Shown in pieces: positions 10,856 through 23,734 of a stretch of 64,000 bases of DNA (within the stretch, counting starts at the first letter, position 1; each line of letters starts with the position of its first letter). The translations under genes were made by a program, and so were the position numbers. Source of the stretch: Monocercomonoides exilis (Eukaryota > Preaxostyla > Oxymonadida > Polymastigidae); assembly GCA_001643675.2 (NCBI GenBank), contig LSRY02000020.1:811001-875000 (forward strand). Direction: 5' to 3'. The notes beneath the pieces were generated by a model. That model worked only from the letters and a program-made list of their open reading frames with translations. It searched no databases and had not been told where the DNA came from.

Positions 10856-12003
10856 TTAGTAGTCGTCATATTCATCCCCTCCAAACTCGTTTCCTCCTGT
10901 TCCCTGTGACTCAAAAGCAGCAACAGTTTGCTCCAGCATATCCAACAGCTTCTTCTCTGTTGCTTCTCTTTCAGCTTTGCCCTCTTGAATCGCTTGTTGA
11001 AATGCTTCTATCATTTTTGTATGTCGGCTTGCCAATGCAGCTCGTGCTTGTTCTTTGGCCTTTGTTTCAAATAATAAGTCAAATTCAGATTTAACAATGA
11101 AAAAATTATTTCATAAAATTAAATAGAAGCAAACCTTCCTTTCTTCATCAAGTTGTGCACGCAAATTATCGAGCTCTCTTCGATGCTTTGCGAGAACTGC
11201 TTCTCCTGTAGAATAATAAATTTGTATCCGGATAAACTTTCAAAAGAATGTGAATATTTTCAAATTTCAAACCTGACTCTTTTCTCTGTTTTGCATCATC
11301 ATCAAGAAATTGAGTAACTTTATCCATTTGTGCATGAATAACTGCAGTATCTAATTTTGAAGGATCTTTTAATGCTTGTTCCTCTTTTGTCACATCATTC
11401 CTGAAAAGAAAAATTATTCTTCATTTCAAAAATAAATAAAACCTTATTGCAGCTAATTGTGTTGTAAATTTCGCTTCAAGTGCTTTTTCACGTTGTATTC
11501 TTGATCTTCGTTCATTGTCGAATTCTCTTTGTAACGATTGAGTTGTTTGTTTCAATTCTTTTTCCTTTTTCTCAGAAAGTTGTTTTTGAATAGCTTTTAA
11601 CAATTATGCAAAAGAATTTCGATTTAAAATATATCAGGGAAGGTAAATTGATTATAAAGCAACATTTTTAATGTAAAATTTCAAGCATACGCTTCAAGGA
11701 TTTTAAAAGGTCGCGAACATCATTTAAATCATTTTGAATATCTTGAAGTTGTTCTTCTTGTTCTTGTTCTGATTTTTCAATGTTTTCACGAAGTTCAGCT
11801 ATCTGAAGTTCAATGCTTTCAGATGATCCACTTCTGTCAGTAAGCCTTGGTGAAGCAAATCTATCAAATCTGCCACTGGTGTCCAAGCTTCTTCTTGTCG
11901 AACTCATTCCGCTGCCTGGTGTACCAAAAGAAGTTCCTGTTTGCCTACTAAAGCCTGGTGTTCCAGATGAAGCAAAAGAAGACGAAGGTCCTGGAGAACT
12001 CAT
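10856..12003 (-). CDS. SF-assemblin/beta-giardin-like striated-fibre protein, 288 aa
   Basis: Five exons: 12003-11691, 11593-11443, 11400-11273, 11205-11135 and 11059-10856. The introns are 42-97 nt and all junctions keep frame. The product has a Ser/Pro/Gly-rich head of about 60 residues with SP and TP dipeptides, then an unbroken alpha-helical rod of about 220 residues rich in Glu, Lys, Gln and Arg (for example LQREFDNERRSRIQRE). It ends in an acidic tail, EYDDY. This head-plus-rod design and a length near 280 residues fit SF-assemblin and beta-giardin, which form non-contractile fibres on flagellar roots. Oxymonads have such root fibres (preaxostyle, pelta). Other coiled-coil families cannot be excluded without a profile search. 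The start codon lies 29 bp from that of divergent RRP4. Confidence 0.55.
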
Positions 12004-12032
12004 TAGTTAGATCGAACTAGACCATTATTTAT
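12004..12032. promoter_or_regulatory. 29-bp bidirectional promoter/5' leader region
   Basis: Only 29 bp separate the ATG of the SF-assemblin-like gene (minus) from the ATG of RRP4 (plus). Both leaders and at least part of both promoters must overlap or lie inside the opposite gene. The stretch holds TCGAACTAG and a TATTTATA run. On the minus strand the start is preceded by ATCTAACTA. Confidence 0.5.
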
Positions 12033-13534
12033 ATGGACTCAACTCTTTTTGCTCCAGGCGAGGTTATTACCGCCAGCAAAGATTTTATCATGTTTCGTAC
12101 TTGTTTATATTTTCCTGAAATTTAACTTATGTTTTATTAGAGGGCATGGAGTGCATACTGAAGAAGGAAAAGCTGTGTCATCTGTTCTTGGGAAAGCAGA
12201 ATTAGTTGATCGATTATTGACAGTAGTACCAGTAAAATCAAGGTAACTTTTGCAATAGAGTTAAATATTTATTGAAATATTTATTTATTTAAAAGATATC
12301 GAGGAGAAGTCGGTGATGTAGTTGTTGGAAGGGTGGTTGAAGTTTGTTTTTCATTTTTTCATCGAAAATGGATTTCATCTTTTCATGGCTTTGATATTTG
12401 TCGAATCACTTCGATTTTTTTAAAGATTTTCCAAAAGCAATGGAGGATTGATGTTGGAAGTCGTGTTCATGCTGCACTTCTTCTTTCGGCTGTAAATCTT
12501 CCTGGAGGCGTTCTTCGTCGAAAAGATGAAACAGATGAGTTGAACATGAGAGCATTTTTACAAGAAGGAGATTTGATAAGCGTTTGCAAAAAGTTTTCAT
12601 ATCAACCTTTAAAAAATTGTTTTTTAGGCTGAAGTTCAAAAAATACATAACGATGGTTCTTTAGCTCTTCATTCTCGCAATTTACAATACGGAAGAGTAT
12701 GGTTGATATTTTTTGAGACCAACGATACAATTTAAATATTTTGCAAATTTTTTAAACAAAAGTTGGAAAATGGTTTTCTAATAAAAGTATCTGCATCTCT
12801 GATAAAACGTTCAAAAAAGGTATGCTTCTGAAACATTTAAAGTATTTGAGTTCACTTAATGTGCATTCATTCTGTATTTAAAGCATTTTCACACATTTCC
12901 GTGTGGAGTGAAATGCGTTCTTGGAATGAATGGATGGATTTGGCTTGAAGGGGATGAAGGAGCATCTGAAACAAAGGAACAGAAGGAGAAATCGATTGAA
13001 GAATATAAAGTGTGAAGCAATTCTTTTTTTTATAATTTGCAATTCTTCTTATATATTTGAAATCTTAATGTTTTGTTAGGGTACTACCATTCTTCCAGAA
13101 CAAGCTTCAGCAGTTGCAGCTGCTTCTTCTGCTTATTCATTTCCCGTTATCAGCCCATCAACACGAGAAAATCTTGCTCGAATGAGAAATGTAATATCTG
13201 CAATGTACTTAGTGTTTCATCCAATATATCCTGATGCAATGCAGGTTTATTATTTATATTTTTACAATTTCAAACAAATTTAATGTTTTATATTTCCTTT
13301 GTACTTTTGTGAAAATTAAATTTAATGATGATTTTAATTACAATGCGGTTAATTTCTCAATGTCAGTCTGTATATGACATTTCTCTAACAATATTTGAAT
13401 CTCCATCTGCTCTTCTTATTGAAGAGAATGCGCGCCATCTTATGGATCTTTACATTCAGTTAGAAGAGGAGAAAGAAAAGGAGAAAGAGAAAGAAATGAA
13501 AAGAAAATTAGAATTGCAGCAGCAACAGCCATAA
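12033..13534 (+). CDS. RRP4: Exosome cap subunit RRP4 (EXOSC2), 315 aa
   Basis: Nine exons: 12033-12091, 12141-12242, 12296-12341, 12426-12581, 12628-12696, 12763-12819, 12884-13009, 13080-13244 and 13367-13534. Frame is kept through all eight short introns. The protein follows RRP4 from end to end: N-terminal APGEVIT, GHGVHTEEGK, the S1 domain start YRGEVGDVVVGRVVE, LLLSAVNLPGG, MRAFLQEGDLISAEVQ, LHSRNLQYG, and the KH-domain part beginning KHFHTFPCGVKCVLGMNGWIW. RRP4 caps the nine-subunit RNA exosome and feeds RNA for 3'-5' decay and rRNA processing. The C-terminus adds a Glu/Lys/Gln-rich extension of about 20 residues. The start is the first ATG in frame, next to the divergent SF-assemblin-like gene. 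The first intron border (GTTTCG) was chosen because it gives the family spacing before GHG. Confidence 0.92.
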
Positions 13535-15950
13535 ACATGATCATTTTTGATGGCTATTGAAAATTATATTCACTTCGCTTTCACTTCATCTGTTGCACAC
13601 ATATTTTTTTGTTGAAAAACACATCAACTATATGATTTCTCAATCATTAATGTATTTACAAAGAATTATCTTTTTCTAAATGTTGTAAGAAAATATGAGG
13701 TGTGTCAAAACGATGTTCATTTTGAACTGAGCTTTTCTATGAATTCTTCAAATGGAATCAAAACCTTTTTTTTTCGAAAGAAAAACCTAAATAGAGAATA
13801 AACAATTTTTTGTCTTTTGGATTTAACAAAAATGAAATTCTAATGAACCGTCAAACAAAAAATGAAACCATCTGTGTTCTTTTATTTTTTTAATATAGTT
13901 CCTTTCTTAAAATATTTCAAATTTCATTGGTAAATAATTGCTCTCATTTCTTGTTTTTTTCATTATTCGTCCACTATTCGATGATTCAATTGTAAAGTGA
14001 TAAAAATGAATGTATATAATCAGTTGCAACTTTTGACATCAATGAAACATTGTTGGTTTTTTATTATTGGAAGAATAACTATTTGGCAAATTTTAAGACA
14101 TGATAGAAACATGAAATATCGAAATCGTGATTATTCACAGAAAAAAGATCATTTGAAGTTTTATAATTTGAACAAAACAAATAAAATGACTTTCTTTGTT
14201 GCAGGCTGTTTCTTTTCACAATTTTTTTCTCTGATTTCATTATTCAACTTAATTAAAAATGAGTAAAATTCAGCATATGTGTTATTCTGTTTGAAAAATT
14301 GCAACAGTTCAATTGATATGATAATAAAAATTATCATTTCTTTATCAAATATTTGTTCCCGCTCACGAATCCACACAATAATGTGTGTGATATCATTAAC
14401 AAGAAATTGTTTCCATATTTGTGAAGATTCAAAAGTGTAAACAGATTGTTGATCGAAATAAAATGTTTAAAATAATTTTGAAAATTAAACCAAAGGATTT
14501 ACATGTCAAAAAATCTTCCATCTGGGTGATTATTTTTGATATCAAATTTTTTTCTTTCAAAAATTTCGGTTCGAAAATTTTCCTTGAATATCAACAAAAG
14601 AACACTGAAAAAGGAAAAAACTTATTTAAGAAATCATCATCTTCATTTGAGAAAAAACACAAATTACAAACACAGTCGTTATGAATTGTGCATTTGAAAA
14701 CAAATATTTTTTTCCAAAAATCAACAAGTTTCAAAAAATATCCACACCGAAAAAAGTTATGTTTTCAAAAATAATCACCCATCTGAAAACAACTTTTCAA
14801 ATATTCTTTTAAAAATAATAGCTTATCAATAGAAAAAAGAGTCCTTTTTTAGGAATATCCACAGTAATGTTTATTCGTTGAATATTGCTACAACGATTTC
14901 ATTTGCAGATGTTTTTGATTCCTTGAAGAAATTGTTGATCAAAGATTGCAACTATCAACATTCAAATTATAAGCTTTCATTTGATTTGTCTCTGATGAAA
15001 AGAAAAAATGGGATAATTTTTAAAAATTTGCAAGTCTTATTGTTTTTCATTTTAATTTTATTATTTGGGTTTCAATCGTATTTATTCCATTCAATAAAAA
15101 TGGGACAAAAATTTTCACTTTTTGAAATTTATATCACAATATATGAAGAAGACTTTTTTTAAATTTAAAGCATTTTCTGTATTTTTTTGCATTGTCATGG
15201 AAAACTTATAAAAATAATTTAGCAGAATAGGTTTTGAGCAAATCTCAGTTTTTTTTCTTATTTGCTTAAAATTTGCTCCAAATGGAAAAACTTAATATAT
15301 GTATATCACATGATTATTTTTCTTCAATATTTTTGAAATGAATATTTAGATTAAAAATAACAAATGAAAACGCTGTCTTAAACAAGAAAAACTTTATGAA
15401 ACAAAAAAAATCTGAATGCATTATATTATGTTTGATTAAATATCTATAAAGAGGAATGGAGATCACATTTGAAAAGAAAGAAATGAATACGGTTGTTAGT
15501 TTGAAACTCAAAGCATAAAATTTAAATTGTAATACATTTTCCAACTCAAAAACATTCACATAAAAAGAAAAAAAATTTTTTTAAAAATAGGGTGATGAAT
15601 AAATTAAGAATGAATATAAAACAAAAATGAAAACATTGAAACATCAAAAAAGGATAATAATATCAAAAAAGTCACAAATAATATTAAGCATTTAAATATA
15701 AATACAACAATTTTTATAAGTCTTTGGAAAAATAAAACGTTGTTATGATAATTTAATTAATAAAAAAACAAAACAATCAAAGACTTCCATCCTGATTTTT
15801 AGAATGGTGGAAATATTCTTTCTATCATAGGAACTACAAAGACAAAAACACACCATACCATAATTTACCAATAAAAATTCATTGAAAAATAGTTGCATCT
15901 TTTTCAGCAAAAAATTTCTCATTTATTACAGATTAATTATCATACCAAAA
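13535..15950. other. Gene-poor AT-rich gap
   Basis: About 2.4 kb of very AT-rich DNA. Small ORFs of 60-95 codons occur on both strands but have no recognisable domain, are biased to Lys/Asn/Phe/Ile as expected from base composition, and carry no supporting splice structure. The only structure I can support is the inverted-repeat element at 14524-14780. Confidence 0.6.
14524..14780 (-). mobile_element. MITE-like element copy 1, 257 bp, TSD ATCT
   Basis: The element begins GGGTGATTATTTTTGA and ends with its inverse, TCAAAAATAATCACCC. It is flanked on both sides by ATCT (14520-14523 and 14781-14784). The inner parts of the two ends differ: the left end matches the right ends of copies 2 and 3, and the right end matches the left end of copy 2, so this copy is inverted relative to them. 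It has no coding capacity. It is probably moved by a transposase encoded elsewhere. A 4-bp target duplication narrows but does not fix the superfamily. Confidence 0.85.
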
Positions 15951-18900
15951 TTACAAAAAACTGGTTGAACCACTTCCTTCACTTTCAACGCTTTCGCTTT
16001 TGCATTCGCCACAGAACCTGGCTGAGTAGTCAAAATCAATCGCATCTGATGCTGTTAGTATGACTGCATCTGCAGGAAAATGTCGAATGAATTCACGTTT
16101 AAGATCGATGAGCGTTGGCCTTAAGCAGCCTTTTCCTTCAAAACACGATCGAATGCAGCCGAAATACGATGTTTGTTCAACCTTTTCGATGAAAGGTCTT
16201 TCCCCGTTCTTAATTTTTTCTCCGGCTATTACTGCCTCATACTCTCCAAATGGGATATCAAGCGTCAGACATTCCCACAGCATCATCCCAATTGAAAACA
16301 CAACCGTCTTCTTCGTTGCTTGCTTCTTTGTTCCATTCATCAGTTCAGGCGCCTTCCACCTCATGCACTCTTTCCTGTTGTCTTCCTCATCTTCAAAGGC
16401 AGATGAAGGAGGAAAATTTCTGTTATTCTTATTCACAGTCGAGCAATCAGATGAAGATGTGATTATCGTTGAGGCTGACGAAATAGATGAAGAATCTGAA
16501 TCTGATGAACAGTCAGAGTGCATCGCAACACAGATGACCATGTGTTCGGAGAACAGCACAATAAGAGGACTCAGATTGGCAAGAGAAGAAAGAGGATTTT
16601 CCATTTCATCAAAGGAGTGGAGAGCAAGATTAGCTACCCAGAACAGGATTTGAGCAGCTGTCATTTCCCTCTCCTCCAAAGTGCCAATTGCCATCTCCTT
16701 CTTGGCATTCCTTCCATGAAGCAGCATGAACAGCGAATCCCTCAGATCCACAATCAGCTTCTCATGAGGCACCGAACATGCCATCGCATCCACCAGATTC
16801 GACATCGAAGAAGTGGTTGGACAAAGATCCTCCCCACGAACAAATGTTGTGTCTGTGTCTGAAGTGTCTGTGGTAGAAGTGGATGAAATTGATGGTGAAG
16901 GAGTTCGCTTTCTGGTCTCTTCCTCTTCTTCAACCTTCTCTAATGCCCATTCAGGAATCTTGTCTGAATCTTTCCCCAGAATATATTCAGTAGATCCACT
17001 CTCACTCAACAAATGTTCTGATGATTCTGAATGCTCCATATTTGTCTCATAAATTCTCTTCTTTATCCTCTCTTCATTCTTCTTCTCAGCCTCTCTCTCT
17101 GCTCTTCGCCACTGCTCCTCTGGTGACATATCCATTGTGACCATCTCAAACGCCTTCGGATCCTTCTTCACTGTATCATTCACAATCTCTTCCAGTTCTT
17201 CTGTTCGTCTCTTGGATTTCCTCCATCGAACTGTAATAATTATTGATACGATCAGCACAATTAATAGAACAATAGCCATAATAATTACAATTAGCAACCA
17301 ATAGGATTTTTCTTCTTTTCCTCCTTCAACCACGTTATCATTTCCAGTCTTTGATTCTGTTTTGTTCTTCAGAATCTGCGGAGAAGTTGAGGCCAAATGC
17401 TTTCCAAACATAATCATCACTGACACCTCCGTCTCATCCTCAACCGTTGTTATCTTGTCTGAAGGAATTGCGCCTATTACTTTTGTTTCTGACACAAAAC
17501 TGCTTTCCTCAAATTGATATGTCTCAACCAACTCCACATCTCCTGTTTTATACACAAGTCTGAATGACAAGTCACACGGCAAAAAGAGCTCTCCCTTGAA
17601 TTTCACAACAATGTTACTTCCTTTTTCATTCACAAAAGCCTCTTCCAATTTTGGAATGAAAAATGGAGATGGTCTTTCTCCAATAATTCCTTCGAGGGTG
17701 CATCCATCATTCAAAATCCAAAGAGATGAGTTATCTTTCACCCCATCCCCACCTTTCAGACTGGAAATGTTTAATGAAGCAGAATCTGAACAAATGATGT
17801 TTCGACGAAGAGAAGGATATTTTTCAATGAATGGATTGTTATTTGCAAGCATTCCCATCTCAATAATAGCCTTTCCTCCTTTTATCGAAACACCTCCTTT
17901 CGATGAATTCTCGATTTTAATATCATTCACCTGCAAATTGGAGCTTTCAGAATGCACAAGAGATCCGTTCCACTTACATATTTCTTCAAAAGCATTTGCA
18001 ATCTCAATTTCACTTTCTTTCGCAAGAGCTCCTGTAAATCGACTCAAGTCCATCGAAAAATTCGATGCATTGTTCACGTTTATCATGCTCCCTTTATCCG
18101 ATAAGGAAATGCAATTTGAGCAGGAACAATTTGTGAAAGCAACATATGCAGGCGATGAAGACACAGAAAGAACAGAAGCTCCTTCTGAGTTCCTTGAACA
18201 GTTATTGAACGAGGAGATTCCAACAGAAACCGTTCCTGAAGCAGAATCTTGAATCGCAATGATACAGCCTTCAGATAGATTCATTCCATCAGTCACCACC
18301 CAATTAAATGCAACGCTTCCACAATTTCCAATCTCAAAAATATCAGTCTTTGCTTCAATCTGTTCCACTTTCACATTCGTCAACGAAATCTCATTCCCAC
18401 AAAACAGAAAAGAAGACTTCTTGAAGAAAAGCATTGTTATTGTGCAGTTGTCAATGTGCAAAATTCCATTTTCAACGTTCAGCAAAGTCGAGTTAATAAC
18501 AACAGCTTCAATGTTTTCCGATCGGCCAATTGAAGAGAAATCAACAAATGATAAAGATAGTTGGCCACTTGTTTCATGGATGACAGAACTGCCTGAATAC
18601 GAAAACGACTGGCCAAAGGAAAATCTTGCATGTTCAACTCTAACATTCTCTGAAGTTTTGAGAAGACTGCCCTCATTTCCAGCAATTGTTGAGTTCAGAT
18701 ACACAAAAGCAGCTGACTGAGGTTGTAATGAGTGGATAATTACATCCTTTGCTTCGCATTCTCCGATAACAATTGTCTCTTTTGAGACCAACAGCTGCGA
18801 ATAAGATGATGGAATGATGTGCCGCATTCCCTCACTCAACGATTCACAAGGCGCTTCAAACCCTCCACATTGCTTGCTATCTCCATGATTTCCTGCAACA

Positions 18901-21900
18901 GAAGAAACAAATATCGTCTCGCTCTGATATTTCACAACCCTCAGCAGAAGATCCTCTTCGCCAATAAACGAGTCTGTTGTGCAGCCCCATATCGCTAGCT
19001 CCTTCACAAACGGAGCTCTGAAGTCCAGCAAGAACTGCTCATCAACAATTTGTGTTTCGATTGAGTGACATCTCACATACACATCTCTTCCCTTCAATGC
19101 AGAGTTGTCTTTGAAGGTGATATTCGACAGCACAAAATTCAGAGGCTGCTCAACTGTCGAGGTGCACTCCAGAAACAGCCACCCACCTCTTCCTGTGCTC
19201 GAGCAGAAGCACTCAGAAATCGTGCAAAACAAGCAGTCAAACTTTCCTCCTTCGTTCAACAGGGCAAATATCGCCCCTCCCTTTCCACACCTCGTTCCAC
19301 CACACTTCTTCATCGTTGTGTTTCGAATCACCATTTTCAAAGGCTCGTCATTTATATTCTGAATGATTGGAATATTTTCTGTTGTGTTCTGGGTGATTTC
19401 TTCGAAAATACTCCATTCAATGATAATATTTTGTTCTTCTTCATTTTTTTCTCTCCCTGAGCTCTTTGATATCCTCAATCCGCTTGCTCCTTCAAGCTCA
19501 ATATTCTTCATCGTCATATTTTTGAAGTTCAAAATCGATGAAGATAACGTAGAAATAACATCCTTTGAAAAAGATAGCGATTGTATCGTTATAAATTCCA
19601 ACAGAATTATGCCTCCATCTGCTTTGATCAGCCCGTAGCTGATTATTTCATCTCCGCTTTCTTCACTTTTTGTGAATGAACAGTCTTTCAGAGTCAGCAA
19701 TCCCTCGCTTGAGCCAACATGCATCAAAGCATTGACTCCATTTACAAATGATGATGGAACTACAAAGTTTATCAGTTCGAAATTTGTAATACCCTGAATC
19801 TTCATTGCCGCTCCTTCAGCTTCTTCAAGCGATGAAACACATTCCAAAGAGCATATGCTGCTATTATCCGATTTCACTAAAATTCCACTAAGATCAACGC
19901 TTTTTTGGAGAATTCCTTTTCCAATGATGTTAATATCCTTTTCATTTCCTCCTTGCAATCTATCCAATGAATAATCAATTGACAGACAAGGATAATCTGA
20001 AAATCCACAAGCACGCATATCTTTTCCTTCACCCCCAACAAATATCTCTGATCCGAGTTCAAGCCAGAAATATGCCAATGAAATGGCATTCGTTGTGTCA
20101 CTTCCGTCATAGCCCCTCATCGAATCCAATGAAATTTCTGCCAGATGCTCAGACACAAATGGAAGAGAGGTGTTTGTGATGCTCCTCGTTAAGTTCAATG
20201 CTTCCACAAACAGGTCATTTCCACACTTTGCAACATTTGGCTTGTCTGCCTCAAAAACAGGGGATGAGATCACAAATGAAGCATAACCATCGATCAGCTT
20301 CAGAGCAATCCCTCCTCCAAACCCAATCTTCCGTTCTTCTGCTGGTGCTGTGCATCCTGTGAATATGCATGAAATAACATTCATTTGAATGCTCCCTTTC
20401 AATTGAGCATTGATAGCCCCTCCTCTGCCTTCATCAGCAAGCACAGAGCATCTATCAAATTCACATTCTTCAATATTTATTTGTGTGTTCGTATTTTCAT
20501 CGTCTCTGTTGTCTATGATCACACAGCCTCCATTTCCAACTGCTCTTTCTATTTCTGTGAAATTGCTGTTCATCATTTTCAGCCACGGAGTGCTCATTAA
20601 CTCATCCTTTGTTCCACTTCCAGTCAATGATATCAATGGATTTCCGCTCAAAGTGATTGATGAAGCAGTGAACGAATCAATAGCCAACGTTCCTAATTCA
20701 ACAGACAAGAACAGAAATGTCAATTCTTCTGAAGGATTTTGAAGAGAAAGAGAGCATTGAAATAAAGTCATTGATGAAGAAGACGAAATAAAAGCGGAGC
20801 GTGAAGAGAGAGAAGGAGGAAGAGAGAAGATAAGTTTTGATAATTCTGTTTCAACACTTGTTGATATCATCGCTGGGTTTAATAATGAACTTGAATCAGA
20901 GACTGTCCAGCCACTCAGCTCGTCATTTCCACGAATTTCATGCTTCTGTTCATCAAATGCCAATTCATCACTCATCAAAATCATTCTACACACAATAACT
21001 TTCTTTTCTCCTGTTAACCTTGAAAGAGAATGTTTCATTGTTAAACAAGGGAATTGGACAATTCCACAGTGTGAGTGATTGGATGCCTCAGAATTGCTCA
21101 CATATATTTCTTCTGGAGTGGGTAGGAGATAGATGCACAGAGGGATAGCAACACTCGTATTTCCGTTTTCATATCCTCGCACTTTGTCAAACGAATCCAA
21201 TGAATTTGTCACACACGAGATCTTTTGAGGATTTGCAATAGCCTCCAGATTTGGTGAAATGACAAAAATATCATTCCCCCACTTGGCTGTGTTTGTGCCA
21301 AAGGAAGAGGAGATCAAGAAATCTGGATTTTCATTCAATAATCGAAGAAGAATTCCTCCCCCAAGACCATTGGAAGAAGAACAAAAGCACCCATTGAAAT
21401 TGCCACCTTTCACTTTCACTTCATTTTCATTCCCTGCACATAGCATCATCGATCCCCCATCAGCCGATGTTTTGCTTCCACATCCTTCAAAAGTGCAAGA
21501 ATTCAGTTCAATGTTTGCCTTGTTATTGTTACAAGACATCAAAGCTGCTCCACTTGTTGTTCTTTCAATCTCATCAAAGGCACACTCTGAAAGTGCCAAT
21601 GAAATCTCATTTGTTGAAGAAAGCGAAAGCAACGAAACTTCGGAGATAGTCTTTGCCCAGTTCACATGTTCCATCTGCAGCATACCATTCTGGACATTTA
21701 TCAGTTCTATCGAAAAAGCTGTTTCTGTTGATTGTCCGCCCCCTATAGATATATTCAGTCTGCTGATCCTCATTCCTCCTGCTCCACTTATCTCAAATAG
21801 CCTTGACCCACGATTATTTGCATATACCGAATCATGAATAACAGTAAAGTCTCTGACAGTCAATGTTCCCGCTGATACAGAAAAAAGAGATAAGCCTGAT

Positions 21901-23734
21901 TCTTCAGATTCAATTTGGATCATTGTATTCAAATCGCTTTGACCGTATATTGTGTACGTATTCACTCCACAGTCCACTTTTTTGGTCTCTGTAATCGTTC
22001 CCGCGAGTATCTCGATATCTGTAACAGAATTGGGAATCAGCTGTGTAAGACAACGGCTAACAGTGCTGCATGGATGGCTTTCATCCATTCCACATGAAAA
22101 TGTATCAATGGCATTTGGCTTTGTTTCAGCAGATGAAACATATCTAATTCTTCCAAAATCATTTCGAAGCCATCCGCTTTGATCAACAATTTTTGAATAA
22201 TCTGTGCTAACTCTGTCTGATGTTTGCCTGGTAGAATAGCAGGTGGAATCAAACAAATTATAGAGCTGATGATAAAGAAGTGCGTCACAACTTCCATTGC
22301 CTCCGGAGTTTTCGTGGAAAAAACAATAAAACAAGACTTTTGTTGATATACTTTGTGTAGCCCCTATCGAGATGCCCCCACCCCCCCAAAACGCATAATT
22401 TTTTATGAATAAGCAATTGGAAATATTTGGTAATATACTCATTTGCCACAGTTGAACCCCTCCTCCGACTGGCGATGAAGAGTTTGATGTTGTGCAGTTA
22501 TAAAACATACAATCATAAATAACGTCTCCAGGAATCAAAACACTTTTCCTATCAACTGACAACCCACCACCGTCATTTCCAACAAAGCAATTGGAAAACG
22601 AATTATTCACTATTGTATATGTAGCCTGCGGACTGTCAATGCAAATTGCTCCTCCTGCTTCATCAAAACTTTCATTTGGAGCTTGGCAATTCAAAAATAT
22701 GGAGTGACAAATGGAAATTTGAGAAATGCAATCCGCATATACTGCTCCCCCCTTTCCATTTTGTGCAATATTTCCTCTAAAATAGCAACTTGAAAGTGTG
22801 AGAGTAGATGAGCTGTTCCCTGTAATCGAAATAGCTCCTCCATGTGTTGTTGAGTTACAACCAATCCATTCAGAATTGTTTAAAAATATCGAGTCCGAAG
22901 TGTCTATCCTGTTTTGTCTTTCATATCCATCATTTTTATCCCTGTTTCCAAGAACAGAAATGTTTTGACAATTAAAACGAACAACACCTTTAAGTCCATC
23001 AAATACTGTTCCAAAAAATGCATTTTCCGTAAATATCAATTGGCAATTTTCAATCATGCTTTCTCCATAATTTTTTTTAGCATAATTTGCGCTATCAATA
23101 TGCAGTATTTTCCCTTCCCGCGTTATGTTGTACATGATCGTATTTTTGATGGAATAAGACTGACAGTTAGAAGCACATATCATCCCACTCCCTCTGAATT
23201 TCAAATCGCAATACTTGCAAGCATCTATTGCAACTGAAGATTCCCTTGCAGCGAAGCATATGGGCTGAACAGATTCGCCCTTCAGTGTATGTTCAAGTGA
23301 AAAATTGACGAACCTTAGGACAGATTCTCGATTTTTAAAAGAAACATAAGAATCTGTATATCTGAATAATGTGCATGAACTAACATTTATTTGTGAACAT
23401 TTGTCTATGTGAAAAAAGAATCGTTTGCTTTGTTGCTCAAAATTAAGTCCATCCAAAAAAATAGAACTGTTTGTTACAATCCACTCTCCTGACACTGCAT
23501 ATTTTTCATTAAATAGACGATTGTACGAAATAATTTTGTAATGTGAATCTAAAACTGTTCAGTCAAAACGAGATTATAAAATTAAATAATTTTTAAAAAT
23601 AAAAATTCAAAACCTAATTCCATAAATTGCTCGAATGGATGATGAATAATTGATGTATCTGTATATTCATCATCGTTCCAATTATTACAGATTAAACAAT
23701 CAAAACAACAAAAATAAAAAATAAAAAATATCAT
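15951..23734 (-). CDS. Giant beta-helix receptor with pseudokinase-like tail, 2,574 aa
   Basis: Two exons: 23734-23614 and 23554-15951. The first exon supplies an ATG and a strongly hydrophobic signal peptide (MIFFIFYFCCF) and joins in frame across a 59-nt intron. The N-terminal part has Pmp-like repeats (GGAI, GGAV and FxxN spacing as in chlamydial polymorphic membrane proteins). Modules opening with CGxxxxPC signatures follow near residues 529, 872, 1219 and 1602. A membrane helix lies at about 2125-2151. The cytoplasmic tail resembles the C-lobe of a protein kinase: RWKAPELMNG (APE motif), VFSIGMMLWECLTLDIPFGE (helix F, with the usual Asp-x-(W/F)-S-x-G Asp replaced by Val) and LRPTL. I find no glycine loop, VAIK lysine, HRD or DFG, so it is probably an inactive kinase scaffold. 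Ligand unknown. It is a paralogue in architecture of the gene at 1350-10193. Confidence 0.82.

Noticed and set aside
12097-12142. Alternative first intron of RRP4 with donor GTACTT and acceptor after TTAGAG
   Set aside because: It keeps frame but skips the first AG and gives one residue too many before the conserved GHG. Donor GTTTCG with the first AG fits the family better.
14570-14582. GGTTCGAAAAT resembling a tRNA T-loop
   Set aside because: It lies inside MITE copy 1. No acceptor, D or anticodon stems can be drawn around it.
13997-15162. Small frames of 87-94 codons in the AT-rich gap
   Set aside because: Composition is Lys/Asn/Phe/Ile-rich as expected by chance, with no domain or junction support; one runs through the MITE copy.
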